The position numbers were made by a program, and so were the translations under genes. Shown piece after piece: positions 1-14,839 of a stretch of 64,000 nucleotides of DNA (positions are counted from its first letter, which is position 1; every line of letters begins with the position of its first letter). Below the pieces are notes generated by a model that saw only the letters and a program-made list of their open reading frames with translations, ran no database searches and had not been told where the DNA came from. The DNA is taken from contig JAAMXP010002972.1 in assembly GCA_019693395.1 (NCBI GenBank), forward strand, positions 1 through 64,000. Direction: 5' to 3'. The DNA is from Ettlia oleoabundans. Lineage: Eukaryota > Chlorophyta > Chlorophyceae > Chlamydomonadales.

Positions 1-23
1 CCCCCATCCCATGTGTTGTGCAG

Positions 24-1900
24 CACCGTGCTGATGCCTCGCTGGTTCCTGCCACTGGCCTGCACCGCCAATTTGGCCAAGAACCTGGCGGCAGTGGCTG
101 CTTCCTCTACTAGGGCGCCAATCTACCGCACCTTTGCCAAGCAGAACAATCTGGCGGATGTGACTGCCAAGGGTGGGTGTAAATGTTATGTCAAGGTCCG
201 CTCTTTCCTGGCTTTTCTCCTATCCTGCACTCTGGAGACACCCTGGGTCGCTGGAACCAGGAGGATTGAATGGCTGCTGAGGAATGGTACTACTTCACCT
301 GCCAGGAACAAGCAACCTTTCTCTCCTGCATCTCCCTGTCACCCTCGGGCTGCAATACATGCAGGCGAGAGTGTGGCCAACCTAGCGGATGTGGTGGGCA
401 CTGCCTTTGGCATCGCACTGGCCAAGGCCAACCTGCCCGTGCTGCCCACCTTTGTCGGGCTGTCGTTGGGCTACCTCATCTCATCCAGGTAAAGAGCCGC
501 AACTGGGGTATATCCGTCCTTTAGGGGAGGCTGCATTGCTTGGCCTGGTAACCAGAGTCTTATCAAGGCGGCCTGGGTGGGAGTATTGCAGTGGGCTGCT
601 TGAAACTGCCCCTGTTGTCGTACAAGCATTCTGAGCGTTGCCCACCAGCATATTGGGAAAGGCATTGTTAGCTTCAAAACGTCACAGCACTGTGCGTATG
701 AGGTGCTTGTCAGCATCTGATTCCTGGGTTCCAATGTGACTGCAGGCGTGAGGTTGACTCTGTGGTGCTGCCCTACCTCAATCGCGCGCGCCTGTCATAT
801 GCAGCACGCAGGTTCTACAACACAGGTGCGGCAGGTGCCAGCTGTTTGGCTGCTGCTTGGATGGGTTGGGACACATCTTGCTGCTTGGCTGCCATACAAC
901 ACTCCCTCAAGTGGGCAACTATTGACTCGCCGCCTCTTGATGGAGCTCGCTGAATCTCCCCGGTTGCCGCCTGCATCTGGCCCTGCTCCCCACTGTTCCC
1001 TTCTGCCACGCTTGCAGGGGTGGTGCCTGCTCCGCTTGAGGCTAATGAATGCGAGCCGCTGATGCCGTGGAGCGATCCACACAACGGGCGGGTGGTGCTG
1101 GGTGCGACGGTTGCGGAGGCTTGCCCAGGTCCACAGCAGTTGCAAGATGCACTGGCGAATTTTGCAGGTAAGATGTCTGTCAGTTCTATGCTTGCCAAGC
1201 ATTGAGGGCAGTTGTAGCCAGCACTCGGCAGCATGGCTTGGTATGCGGGTCAAACTGGAACAAAAGGGCGGGGTGAATGCATCATGCCACGCAGCATGCA
1301 CATTGCTGGAGGGCAAAGCCTAATGCAGCCTCTGGCTGGACAAGCCCTAAGCTGACTTGCACCCGTAGATCCCTCCTGGTCCATCATTATTATAAATATC
1401 GAGGGACATCTGTTTGTCATTGTGCTGCAGGTCGGCAGTACTCTCTCACGTACCGCCCAGACACTCGCAAGTGCTACGTGCTTCTGAAGCAGGGCGCTAG
1501 CCAGTCCTCCGTGCTGCAAGCAGCTATGGACGCCCACGCCCTGCTGTGGATGCTCGATCAGCAGAAGGCGGCGGCTAGGGCTGCCGTTGCAGCAGCCAAG
1601 CAGCAACCAGTGGAAGGTTCGAGTCTGAGCAGCGGCAGTAGTAGTGGCAGCACTGGGCCCGCTCATGTGGCTGGCGGCAGCGCACAGGTTGTTCGCCTGC
1701 GCCATGCAGCGCTGGAGCTGGGCGGTATTGGCAGCAAGCAGGAGGCAGCAGGCAGTTCAGCGGCGCAGGAGGCGGTCCGCTTTGTGGCTACATCTGGAAG
1801 GGAGCTCCACCAGCAGTTTGAAAAGCAGGCAGAGGCAGGCGGCTGGCGCATGCACCTGACCATGCTGAACCCAAAAGAGACTCGGCTGGCAGTCAGCTAG
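24..1900 (+). CDS. RUS6-like DUF647 (root UVB sensitive family) protein, 5' partial
   Basis: This is the 3' part of a gene that starts left of the window; about 324 codons are visible. Five exons chain in phase: 24-172, 365-488, 746-825, 1018-1167 and 1431-1900 (TAG). The first holds the DUF647 signature (FLPLACTANLAKNLAAVAAS, then TRAPIYRTFAKQNNLADV). The second has the Gly/Ala-rich segment GESVANLADVVGTAFGIALA, probably membrane-associated. Later exons give SVVLPYLNRARLSYAARRF and a C-terminal tail ending LLNPKETRLAVS. In this family the conserved core is followed by a more variable C-terminal region. Plant RUS proteins act in plastid-linked UV-B/vitamin B6 signalling and auxin transport; the exact role of RUS6 is unclear. 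The assignment to the RUS6 subgroup rests on remembered similarity of the C-terminal part and is an inference. A run of Gly/Ser near residue 210 of the visible part is low-complexity. Confidence 0.85.
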
Positions 1901-2114
1901 CCTGCTCTGGAAAACTTTTTGTGAGGCAGTGGCCCATTTGGCAACTTAACAGTTATTCTGGCAGCTGTTACTGGCCACTCCCCATTCTTTTCAAAAACAA
2001 TTGAACATGCAGACAAATTCACTAAGCAGGACTGCGATGGGGCAGTGATACCCAACAATTTTGCACTGACATCATCGATTGATCCATTCTTTGCTCCCGA
2101 ATGGCGAGGGGTTG

Positions 2115-2119
2115 TGTAA
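2115..2119 (+). promoter_or_regulatory. putative polyadenylation signal TGTAA of the RUS6-like gene
   Basis: TGTAA, the usual chlorophyte poly(A) signal, lies 215 nt after the DUF647 stop codon and about 290 nt before the next start codon. Confidence 0.5.
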
Positions 2120-2411
2120 TGCACCGGCAAGAATGCCACCGGCGACAGGCGGTGAAGCATGAGTGCTGCTGCACACCGCGGCTGGCGAGTTTGGCAGGGA
2201 TCCACTGTCATATGTCAGGCTTGCTCAACTGTCCGGGAGGGATACAAGACGACCAGACCCTCCCTCCATCCTCATTGACTCCACTTTGAGCGGTTGTCCA
2301 TTGCCAGCGGTGCACGAGCAGCCATGCCGCAGCGTGGGGCAGCACTACCCTATGCATAGGTCTTTGCGTGCATTCTGCCAACTCTGCGCTTTCCGTGTGC
2401 ACGAATGTGAA

Positions 2412-5400
2412 ATGGGGGCCGAAAATGGGCAGCTCTTGGCGGCCCTCAGGAAGCTCGATGCGTTCCCCAAGCAGGTGCGGTCAGCGGGCTTGCTTATTAT
2501 ACTGTGCGAGCGGGTCAATAACCGGATCCAGCTGGCCTGGAAGTAACGGCAGCAGGGGCAGTTGATCAAGCATTCGTAGAGCAGGGGGAGTGTGCTATGT
2601 CGCGAGCTGAGCCGCAGTTGAAATGAAGGCACAGTGGAAGCCCCGGATGGAGAGACGGCGCCGAAGTAGCAGTGGGTGGCAAGCATCACAGCAGCGGCGG
2701 CACCGCCACAGCAGCCGCCAGAGCAGCACTAAAGTAGAGACAGGGACACTTGTGCCTGGCCTCTTTGCACGTTTTTTTCAACATGTTCATGGATCTGTTG
2801 CCAATCTCTGATGTGTGCTTCTCTATGCTGTCCCATTCCGCAGAGGGAGGAGGCCGCCGAGTTTTTCAGCCGGACAGCAGCAGGCGGCGCCATCACCATA
2901 GTGTCAGCGCTTTTCATGGCGCTCCTCTTCTTCTCTGAACTACGTGGGTCATGCTGCACCGCTGATAGGTGGCCAGCGCCGCTTGGGTTGTGAGCAACCG
3001 CTGGCGTTAGGTGCTTCTCCAAGGTTGCTCTGTGGCGGTCTGTCGTTGCTCCCCTCTGCTGCAGGTTTATTTACAAAGGTGACGAGGGTGAATGAGCTGA
3101 GCGTGGACACCAGCAGAGGGGAGATACTGGAGATACACGTGAGTACAGCTCTGGCTCCCTCCACACAGGGGGTGGCAATGGGTAATGGGTAACTACGGCT
3201 GAGGAAGCAGTAGTGGGGATTGACGAACAAGCTGTGGTTGTGGGCCTGGCCAACGCTCTGTGCTTGTCTCCACCAGCCTATACCTCTCCTGACCGGCCCG
3301 TCAACTGCGGCGTATCAGTCTCCGCCCCGCGGCGCGTTCCCTTCCCTATGCAGTTTGACATGACCTTCCCCCGCATGCCTTGCTCATGGCTGTCAATAGA
3401 TGCAATGGACATCAGCGGCGAGGTGCGCAGTCAGATCAAGTTGCTCGTACGTTGAGTAACACCTATTGTCAAGTCACTGGCCCCGTCAGTCATGCCTGGC
3501 TGCCTTCCTCTGTCATGCTGGCATCCCACCATAGCTGCTGCGGGGTCTTGGGCCGCAATACTTGGGTGGTGCAGTTACCACCTCTGCTATACGGTTAGCA
3601 TGCTTTGCTGTTTGGCAAGGGTGGCTGGTTGTTTTGTGTTGTGCATGCTCTTCACGTGATGTATGGGTAGGCTCATGTGCGGCTGGTGCCTGGCACGTGT
3701 GGCTGCAGGTTCAACTGGAGGTGGACCACGATGTGTACAAGCGGCGGCTGTCGGCACAGGGAGTACCCCTTGACGACGGTGAGTTGCTGTTACAAAAAGC
3801 TGCCGCTGGCAGGCAGCTCTTGTAAAGGGCACTGTCGCAGGTGGACCTGCTACCCCAGAGCGCTGCTGCGCCTTGGGACCACATGCGAGCTACTACTGCC
3901 GCAGCCTTGATCACTGGAAGCCTCGGCCATGCATAGTGTTGGTGCCGCTTGCAACTTTTCTGGCTTGCACTCTTCTTGTGCTGTCCCCTGTTCCAAGGTG
4001 CGCCTGCTGTGGCTGGCTGGCTGGCTGATGCAGGTGTGAAGCATGAGGTTGGGCCCAGCAACCGCCCTGCGCCGAGCAGCAATGACACAGCCGATGACCC
4101 CACAAAAGCGCCCGGATACTGCGGCAGCTGCTACGGTGCACAAATGAAGGAGGGGCAGTGCTGCAACACTTGCGCAGAGGTGGGAGGGTGGATGGCTGGG
4201 TGGCTGGGTGCTGTGGGGTAGGGCGCGACTTAGGATGGGGGGCGGCCGCCTGTGTTTGTGCTTTAGTGGCACGCATTGCACATTTTGCAGCTTGCACCCT
4301 ACTTAATGTCGTAGTGTGCTCAGTGCTGATGACAACAGTTGCTGGGGCTGCTTGACGTACTGCATTGCTGCCAGGCGACGTGTCCCGCTCTTGATGCCAT
4401 GGGTGCCACTGCCCTTGCTTTGTCGTGCCATACCTGCCACATGTTATCATTTGCATGTCCCGCTGCAGGTGCGTGAGGCGTATCGCACCAAAGGCTGGGC
4501 GCTGCTGGATGTCGAGAAGGTGGAGCAGTGCAAACACGAGGGGTGAGGGCAGGACCCCTGGGGCCTCCATTGGTGTGGGAAGCAGCAACATCTCAACACT
4601 CCCACACGTTATTGGTAGATTATATTGCTCTTAACTGCAAGTTGTGCCGTGCCCGGCTGCATCATGCCTCGTTGATTGCGTGGTTGCACCGCCTGTTGTG
4701 CTGCAGGTACAAGGAGGAGATAGAGGAGCAGAAGGGGGAGGGGTGCCACATCTGGGGGGAGCTGCACATCAACAAGGTGGGGGCTGGGGCGTCTTGCGAG
4801 GGATGCATTGTTGAGTGAGTTACAACGTAGGTGGACGGGTTGGGGCATGCGAGCTGTGTCTGTAGCATCTTGTTGTTGATCCTGTGAAATCACGGCTGCT
4901 CCGCATTCCCCGTGCCACCTGCCGGGTAGCAACAGTCCTGGTTGTCATCCCAGCGACACACTCATGGTGTGTTGTCCCAGCGTGCCTTTGCCGCAGGTGG
5001 CTGGCAACTTCCACATAGCTCCCGGCCGCAGCTACCAGCAGGGCAACATGCACATACACGACTTGAGCCCCTTTGCGGGGCGGTCCTTTGATTTTTCGCA
5101 CACAATACACAAGCTAGCGTTTGGCGAGGAGTACCCGGGGATGCGCAACCCGCTGGATGGTGTGGAGGTGAAGCAGAGGGTGGCCGATTCAGAGGGGTCA
5201 GGTGAGGCAGGAGGGGCGCTTCGGCTTGGCATTGCTGTGGCGTGGCAAGGGGTTGGTGCTGCATTGTGGTATCGTTGCTCCTGTCTGTTCCACCATGGTA
5301 TGTCTGCTATGCTGGATGGGTGGCATAGGTGTAATTAGATGGCAAATGAAATGAAGGTATTGCCGCATGTGAATTTAGATGCGGGCATGTTGGCAGCGTA

Positions 5401-6406
5401 TCTCCTAGTATCATTTGCTAGTGTGCTGCATGAGTTGCGTGTATGTATCTCTTACCGCTGCCATGTACCACCACTTGCACTGCCACCCGACCACCTGCAG
5501 GTCTTTACCAGTATTTCTTGAAGGTGGTGCCAACCTCCTACATCGACCTGCGCAACAACACAATTTACACAAACCAGTTCAGGTGGGTGTGCAACTGGTT
5601 CCCATGGCGTACATGGCCATGCGAACTGCTGGCATACCTTCGTGCATCATGCAGAGTAATGGTGCATCCCAAAACCTGCAGATCAGCCCAATTCTGCCCA
5701 GGTCCCCTTCTCACACTTGTCTACCCCTGTCCCTGTGCGAATGCAGCGTGACGGAGCACTTTCGGGAAACAGCGTCGCCAATGGCGGGTGGCGGCCAGCT
5801 GCCGGGCGTGTTCCTTTTCTACGACCTGTCACCCATCAAGGCAAGGGGACCCAGCTAGGGGCAGACATCCTGCGACACAGCACAACTGGCACAGCGAATA
5901 AGATTTCCATGCATTGTGGCGGCAGCCGTTGCTACAGCTTAGTCTGCATGCTCTGCATTGCGCGGATGGCCAGCTGTCATGTGCCGAGCCCTTTTTAGCC
6001 ATGCTGACCTGCTTGGCGGCTGTGCCTCTCTCCCACCCTGCAGGTCCGGTTCCAAGAGAGTCGCATCTCCTTCCTCTCCTTCCTTACCAGCCTGTGTGCA
6101 ATTATTGGTGGTGTGTTCACAGGTGGGACGGGCAAAGGCCCTGTTTATGTGCTTCAACTGCCCTGCGGGCCACAACACTTGCTGCAGCACAACACTTGAC
6201 CAGTTGTTAGCCATTCCCAAGTCCCTTTGGTTGTTCGACTGTGCACGTACGACCAGCGTGCACCCTTGCAGATGCGTCTGTGTTGCTGTCATTCCGCTCC
6301 TTCTGCCTGCATTTTTCTGCCTGCAGTGAGTGGGATCATCGATGCGACTGTTTACCACGGGCAGCAAGCAATCAAGAAGAAGCTGGATCTTGGGAAGCTG
6401 CACTGA
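2412..6406 (+). CDS. ERV46: ERGIC3 / ERV46 cargo receptor
   Basis: ERV46/ERGIC3 cycles between ER and Golgi in COPII and COPI vesicles, usually paired with ERV41, and helps retrieve or export cargo. Thirteen exons keep phase throughout: 2412-2474, 2844-2943, 3065-3138, 3354-3422, 3709-3778, 4034-4179, 4469-4542, 4707-4776, 4997-5201, 5501-5582, 5747-5840, 6044-6122 and 6327-6406. They give 401 residues, close to the family's usual ~385. The start ATG gives MGAENGQLLAALRKLDAFPK, the expected cytosolic N-terminus. Then come a first membrane segment (GGAITIVSALFMALLFFSEL), a luminal domain with the cysteine-rich stretch YCGSCYGAQMKEGQCCNTC and GCHIWGELHINKVAGNFHIA, and a second membrane segment (ISFLSFLTSLCAIIGGVF). 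The C-terminus is basic (IKKKLDLGKLH). The intron after 5840 uses a GC donor (AAG|GCAAGG). No clear TGTAA signal follows. Confidence 0.95.
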
Positions 6407-7091
6407 GCCCACATTCAGCTGGCACTGCTGAGCTCCGCTTTGTTTTTGTTGACTCTTCACCTGACTCTTCACCCAAGCAAACATAACACTGCATGCAATT
6501 CGTGATCATCAATCCTAACTTTCGTAATCATCAATCCTAGCCCCGTTGATGCTCAAGAACCAAGCCAATGGGCTGCACTTTGTCATCGCTGCGGCTAACG
6601 AACCCCACATGAAGTGCGCACACATAGCCACCGACCGTCACATCACCACTTGAAAGCGCAGCATAGCGGACGGCCACTGCAACATGCCTGGCGGTTGAGG
6701 AGGACAAAAAAAACCCCACTCGCGGACATACCAGCAACATGATATGCGGCTGTTGTTACAGGGTGAATGCTGTGAAAATTACTGCTCACAGGGATATGGC
6801 CCAGAAGCAGGCACTCTCGTGTCCAAGGGTGTTGTGGGTTCTAATGCTGCTGCTGCTGCGGTGAGCAGGGAAGCAAGCAAGCCATATTGCGAATGCGGTG
6901 CTGCTCCTACTCTAACTTGCTGGTCTGAGACTTTGTGGTTCAGAAGCAAGCAGGCACAGGGTCCGTGTTTTGCACCCAGCGGAGCTTCGTGGCACGAATA
7001 TCCAGCCAGGAAGGGCCCCGCCACAGCTGCAGCCACGGCTGCGGCCTTCAACGCTGCTGCTATGCCGCCACCCGCGGGAGGGCTCGCTGCA
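6407..7091. other. convergent intergenic region between ERV46 (+) and the E2 gene (-)
   Basis: No spliced coding signal was found on either strand. It should hold the 3' UTRs of both genes. On the minus strand TGTAA (6756-6760) is a candidate poly(A) signal for the E2 gene. An imperfect duplication, cgtgatcatcaatcct / cgtaatcatcaatcct, lies near 6501-6540. Confidence 0.4.
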
Positions 7092-8979
<1,888 letters not shown>

Positions 8980-9309
8980 CTTGCTGAATCTAAATGAGCG
9001 AGGAACCTACAGCTGCTGCGCCGGGGGTTCGACTGCTGTGTGCTGGGGCACCGTCCAGGCAAGAGCAGGCCAACAAGCGGTCCGACTAAGTGTTTTAAGC
9101 ACCAGCTGAAGCCCAGACGACGGAGGGCGCCCGGACTTAAGGAAAGCCTCTGGATTCACAATGCCGAGGCCGCGGGTGAGCTGCGGGGCCATCGGACAAC
9201 ACGATGTAAATCGCTGTTGCACGTTGTTGTTTTTGAATGGCAGTCGCAAGCGACGCTCATGGACCTTCAGACAAGGGGACAGCCTTTGCTACCTCGTAGT
9301 TGAATCTCT
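8980..9309. promoter_or_regulatory. shared head-to-head promoter region (E2 gene and small membrane protein gene)
   Basis: About 330 bp separate the two divergent start codons, so both 5' UTRs and core promoters must fit here. I see no clear TATA box. A small ATG (9161) followed by CGGGTGAG could be a 5' UTR exon end on the plus strand, but nothing proves it. Confidence 0.4.
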
Positions 9310-9841
9310 ATGGGCCGTCCTTGGGGATACTATGCAAAGGTCTCGGCGCTCTGCTTTGCGGTGGGTGCTGTTGTGGCCGCAGGCAGGCTACTCCCGCCGC
9401 CACCAACCACTAAACATGTGCGCCCCATTTGCCCTACTTATTCCGGGCAGGGCACAATGTGCAGCATTTTGACCCTATCGGTGCACTGCCTGCAGCTGGG
9501 CGCTGGAATGGAGTTTTTCATGATCCGAACAGGCTTTTATCAGAAGTACGTTGCACCTACTTGTTCTGAGAGGCATTGCCGGCAGCTGCGTTTCTGTATG
9601 CCCTTGGCCTGCCTCAACACCGGCAATCCACTGGTGCAGGGTCACACAGCTGGAGGCGCAGCGACTTGAGGAGACGCGAGAGGATCGGGAGCGCTTCCTG
9701 GCTCAGCTGCGAGCCGAGCTGGAGCGGCAGGCGGCACAGAAGGGAGTGCAACTCCACCTGCCTCCTGCGCCCATGAAAAGCAGCGACAGCAACAGCGATG
9801 GCGACAGCCGCAAAAGCAGCAGCAGCTTTGAACCCTCCTAG
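9310..9841 (+). CDS. small conserved single-pass membrane protein, function unknown
   Basis: Three exons (9310-9360, 9496-9545, 9640-9841) join in phase to give 100 residues. The N-terminus MGRPWGYYAKVSALCFA continues into LGAGMEFFMIRTGFYQKVTQ, which makes one short hydrophobic segment. A charged helical stretch rich in Glu/Arg (EETREDRERFLAQLRAELER) follows, then a Ser/Asp-rich tail. The combination of GA-MEFFMI-TGFY-KVT with a charged tail resembles small uncharacterised, possibly mitochondrial, proteins of plants that I recall but cannot name. A coiled coil is likely in the middle. Function is not inferred. Confidence 0.75.
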
Positions 9842-10289
9842 CAACATATGCTTGGTTGCAATGTAGTGGTTCTCAATGGAGCCATATTGCGTTCAGTGAC
9901 TGATGAACGTCCTGCAGCATCATCCGCCGCATGTAGACCACCCTAGGCATAGACCACCTTTGGCATATCATTCACCATGGTGTGCCCCCTCCTGCTGGAA
10001 TTTTCCTTGCCACATGTGCAGCCAGCATTGAACACCCCGATGCAGCGCTCACTACCATGTCGTTTGAACCATGCTGTCCCGCAGCTCCCTTTTGGTTGTG
10101 TACAGAAAATCTTCCTATGAGGGGCACCCAAAAAAGAAACAGAGGCAGTTACCTGCAGTTGGATGGGATCAGCACATTACTTGCTGCAGTGAAGCTTTGA
10201 TGCAAGTCAAATGACGCACAGACATGGATTGGTACGCGAGCCATTATTATCCTGTGCTTTGCAGCCCAGCCTGAATCTTTGAATGAACC
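9842..10289. other. convergent intergenic region
   Basis: This lies between the 3' ends of the small membrane protein gene (+) and the acyl-CoA synthetase gene (-). No coding exon with acceptable splice sites was seen, and no TGTAA on the appropriate strand was found. Confidence 0.35.
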
Positions 10290-13200
10290 TCAAAGACGGG
10301 ACCTCAGCTTGCCGCCGTGGAACTGCTGGCGCAGTGTGAGCTTGCTGATTTTGCCAGTGGCGGTGTGCGGAATCTCTGCAGAGTCAGGCAAGACAGAGCT
10401 GCGCAGTCAAGGAATGAGGTGCCATTTGTCATGGGGGAACGAGGCTCAACTGCATGCAGACGGGCACGCAGGTAAAATGCCTACGCTACGCATGCTGCTT
10501 TCCGTACAGCGCACCTTTAACAAACACTACATCGTCAGGCATCCACCACTTGGCAATTTTCCCCTGCAATGTGATTGTGCAGCTTGATAAGCGTGCTATC
10601 TACCAGACCAGCTATCACAAATGGAGACGCGTGGGCCCATCCACTTCACGCCTGGCGAGCAGTGCGGCAGCAGTGGCGTGTTGAAACAATGCAGCCTTGA
10701 ACGGCGGCTCTGGTGTAGATCACAAAGCAGTTGACACAGGCCACCTCAACAACAGTCAATCACATGCTGACACACCTCCATATAGTTCATAATTTCCTCA
10801 GGGCCGGGACTCTGCAGAGGCCAGTCAGGTGGGGCAGCAACCCGGAGCATGGCTCATGCCAGCAGCAGGGACGGACGCTCAACCATTCCATACGCTGCAC
10901 CCTCGCCCCCCAAGGCAATGTCGCACAATGTATCGCATGCCCCAGCCACTCACCTGCCCCTCCTTCAGCGCCACCACCAGCAGCGGGCGCTCGCCCCATT
11001 TCGCATCTGGGACTGCAATCACTGCCGCTTCTGCAGTTGGGTGCATCACCAGGGTGATCGCATCCAAAGATACAGCGCAATACACCCAGAAGTCTGCCAT
11101 GCAAAAGCGGGCAGGTGTTCTCCCATGCTGTTCTCCTGTGGCTGGCAACGTGCCGTATGCTTGCCCAGCTGACCCAGAAAAACCGCATCCAGTGTGGATG
11201 CGGCAGCAGCCACCTTGCCTGCCACAGCGGGGTGTCCCACAGCCACGTTCTCAATTTCAACGCTGGAGATCCACTCGCCGCCGCTCTTGATCACATCCTT
11301 GCTGCGGTCCGTGATCTGGAGTGGCAGGATTAGGGCAACCTTTCAATGCCAGAACAAGTGCCAGAACAAGAGGAAGTCGTACTTGAAAACAGTCTGGAGC
11401 TTCAGTAAGTAAGACAGCTGACCAGCAGCGTTCTTCACCTGCATGTAGCCGTACGCGTCGATGGTGGCCACGTCCCCCGTGTCAAACCACCCCTGCTCAT
11501 CCGCTGCCGCCGCGTCGCTGTTGTAGTAGCGGCTGAGGGTGGTGGGCCCGCGCACCTGTGAATCAGAACGCGGGACAAGTAGGCATAGCCACGAATTAAC
11601 GTTAGGCATAATGTGATATGTGGCTAGCAACAGATCCTGGAAGGAGATGCTGAAGGTTGCCGATGCAGCAGCGCTGCACCCAAAGCAAGCAGGATGACTG
11701 AACATCTCCCGCCCGTTAACGCTCAGCCTGCTGCCAGCTGCCCGGGTACTGCTGCCTTCCCTTGTTTGCTGCCATCAATGAACAAGCACACCTGCAGGTT
11801 GCCAAAGGCCTTCGCATCCCACGGCAGCTCCCGCCCTTGCTCGTCAACTATGCGCATGTCCAGCAGCACATGCGGCCGCCCCTGCTTCAGCTTCATCCGC
11901 ACCGCAGCCTCGCGATCCAGCCCCCTCATGCTGGCCTGCACAGCGGGCAGGAGGCAGGCTTTCCGCTATTAATCTCTCTACAGTTCCAAATGGTATGAAC
12001 TCAAGCCAAACAACCAGGGTAAACGTGCATGCAGCCATACAACGCGCCGCAGTGTACGGAAGTGTGACAGGCGTGTTTACACATTGAAAAAAAAAACTTT
12101 GGCAGAGGTAGAACCAGTGGTTTCAGCATGCTGGGTAGGCTGCACATCGTGCGGCTCCTCCGCGAGGTACAGACAGGTACTTGCCTTGATGGTTCCCACT
12201 GTGCCCGCGGGGCTGAGCTCCGTCATGCCCCACAGCTGACGCACCTCCACACCCTGACCCTCAAAGAAATCAATGATGCGCCTGCAGGACGGTTTGGTCA
12301 GGCAGACACCCGGTCAGTTGAATCAGCTCCCGCCTGTGACAGCACAAACACATCACAGCCAAACACTCCACCAGAGCAATCTACACACCAGCGCCTGATG
12401 CTGTGGCAGCAGTACAGCAGCTGAGTTTTCTGGCAACTGGATATGTTGCGCCAGTGCATACAATGCGACTGACTAGAGCAACTCTGTATGGTTGCCTACT
12501 GGTGAAGACAGGCGTCCAGGCAGGCACTCCAGCGCACCTTGGACATGCTGCACCACCCACTGCTAGCATCTTCAAACTCGACAGCCTTAGCTGCTGCCGC
12601 TCCATGTGGTCCTGCAGCCCCAGCCACACAGTGGGCACACCCTGCAGACGCACACAACCACACAACGAGGAAGCAAGCAGTTCTATGAACGTGAGGTAAA
12701 AGTTTTGAACCTAAAGATTAGGGAAAGCGGCTGAATGGACTGGGGTGTACAGCATTGCCCAAAACGTTCTTGAAGCAACGTTTGTCGAAATGGAATGCTT
12801 AACACCCAGCCATCTCGTCGGTACCATTGCAGCGGGCGGCGCGGATTGCCAACAAGTGCGGGACAACCATTCATGGGGTCCGTGGGCTCACTCACCGCTG
12901 TGTGGGTCACCCGCTGCTCCTCCATCAGCTTATGAATGCTGGCGCCATCTAGAAATGGTCCTGCATGAATAGGTGTACTTCTTATGAGTCACACCCCTTT
13001 CGTTTGTGCATCTATGCGAACGTCGGATCGTGAAAGCGCCAGGATGGACGCTTCGAGGTCTGCCGCCTGGTTGTCCATCGATGGTGAGGCGAGATGAACA
13101 GTAGAGCACAAAATGAAGAGATATTCCACTTTCCAGCAACAACTTTTTCCAGCATCAACCCGAAAATCACATAGTAGCTGGAAAGGCAAACTGGCGCATG

Positions 13201-14839
13201 GCAGTGAAACCAGCTGTTGTGTGGCTTGAACGCACCTGGTAACACCAGGCGTGCTCCAACCATTGGTGCTGCAAAGACAAGGCCCCAGCTATTGGCATGG
13301 AACATGGGAACCACCATGAGCACGCTGCTGCCTGCTTTGATATCCAGAGTGTCTGGCATGGCTATCACAAAGGCGTGCAGGAAGTTGGAGCGGTGTGAGT
13401 AAAGCACGCCCTGCAGCAGCACGATAGCACACCCATGACATGAAGGAGAAGCTCTACATTTGTGTTGATACTGTATCCGAGCCTGGTCTTACAGTTTGAT
13501 TTGAAGTAAGTAGAGCCATAATGTAGCCATGCAACCTTGCCACACGCAGGGCCCTGGAGCTGACACACAGCGCACCTTGGGTGGTCCCGTGGTGCCCGAG
13601 GTATAGCACAGCCCGCAGGCCTGGTACTCGTCTGTGATCTCCCACTGGAATCGCTCCAGGTTGGCAGACTGCAGCACATGCATCAGAAAACAGAAGCACA
13701 TTCACAGGAGCAACCACAGGGAAAATCAGAGCTGGACGGCATGCACCACAAGTAGGCATGGCAGAACCAGCGGGGCAGCAGTCCCAAAACTGCTGCATGC
13801 ACGAGGCAGCCTGCATCCAAGCTGCATTAGCTTTTGAAAGGACGCAGCTTGCCTCTTTCTCAAGCAGCTCCTCATAGCAAAGCGGGGCCGGCAGTTGAGT
13901 CTGCTTTGGCATGTGGCGCTCGTCTGCGACGACAGGCGACAGGCAGGAACTGGCCAAGTGCATCAAGGCCAGGGATACAGAAGCATAGAAGGCAACCATG
14001 CTTGTCGCGGCTTTAAGCACCAAGATGCCGCCGCTGTCAGTGCCCCGCAGACAGCGTCAGTGTCCTGCTTACGTCCAGTGGCTTCTAACCCAGGCACGAA
14101 AAGGCCCCACACACATACATGACCACCCACCTGTCAGGAAAATGATATGCTTGATGCAGCTGCTGATACGGGGGTGCAGGGCCTCCAGCAACCGCACAAA
14201 GGTTGTGTCAGCCAGGATCACGCAATCCTGGGCGTGCTTGATGATGTAGGCTAGGTCCTGCTCAAACAGGCGCGGATTGAGTGTGTGGCACACTGCGCCA
14301 ATGCCCATGATGCCGTACCTAAGAAGGCGGGTAGCGGAAAGACATGCAGGTTGGCCGCAATGACCTGGCCGCAAGGATAGCATGCACAGCTTGGAATTGA
14401 GAACAAGATGAGGGCTACAGAATTTAACTTGGCTACGCGTGCAACCGAGGGATTGCATCAGCCGCTAACTACAATGGGTGCTCACCAGCTCTCCAAGTGC
14501 CTTGCAGTGTTGAATGCAAGGGTTGCTACACGATCCCCAGGCCTGCAACCAGGCAAAGAGCATCGCTCTATGAACATAAGGTTGTTAGCAAGCGTGCTGC
14601 GGTGGCAGTTGGCGGCAGGAGGCACTGGTGCCGCCGGCCGCTGCCATAGCACACCTGACACCCAAGCCTTTGAGCGCCAGAGCGCACAGTCTCGATCGCT
14701 CGGAGACTTGTCGCCAGTTGCTTGTCTCGACCAGGCCCTCCACAGTCACCGAGACGATCTCACCCTCCCCATGCCACCTTGCGGCATAATCTAAAATGCT
14801 ACTCGCAATTAGCGGCGCGTCTTGCATGAGACCGCGCAT
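10290..14839 (-). CDS. AMP-binding acyl-CoA synthetase, AlkK-like, predicted peroxisomal
   Basis: It should activate medium- or long-chain fatty acids to acyl-CoA via an acyl-adenylate. Sixteen exons chain in phase: 14655-14839, 14486-14542, 14131-14318, 13853-13923, 13576-13668, 13236-13410, 12896-12960, 12538-12641, 12185-12281, 11792-11935, 11439-11555, 11219-11315, 10954-11030, 10776-10811, 10515-10563 and 10290-10375. They give 546 residues, the length I recall for bacterial AlkK. Visible motifs are the P-loop [69 protein letters not shown] and the lysine motif HTATGKISK. The last residues, RSRL, end in SRL, a canonical PTS1 peroxisomal signal. I chose ATG 14839 because it fits family length; the frame stays open upstream to an ATG at 15208. 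Introns after exons 9 and 12 have GC donors, and the one after exon 4 probably does too (GCAAGC). Confidence 0.92.

Noticed and set aside
3911..4591. 226-codon open frame on the minus strand
   Set aside because: It overlaps ERV46 exons 6 and 7 and has biased, feature-free composition.
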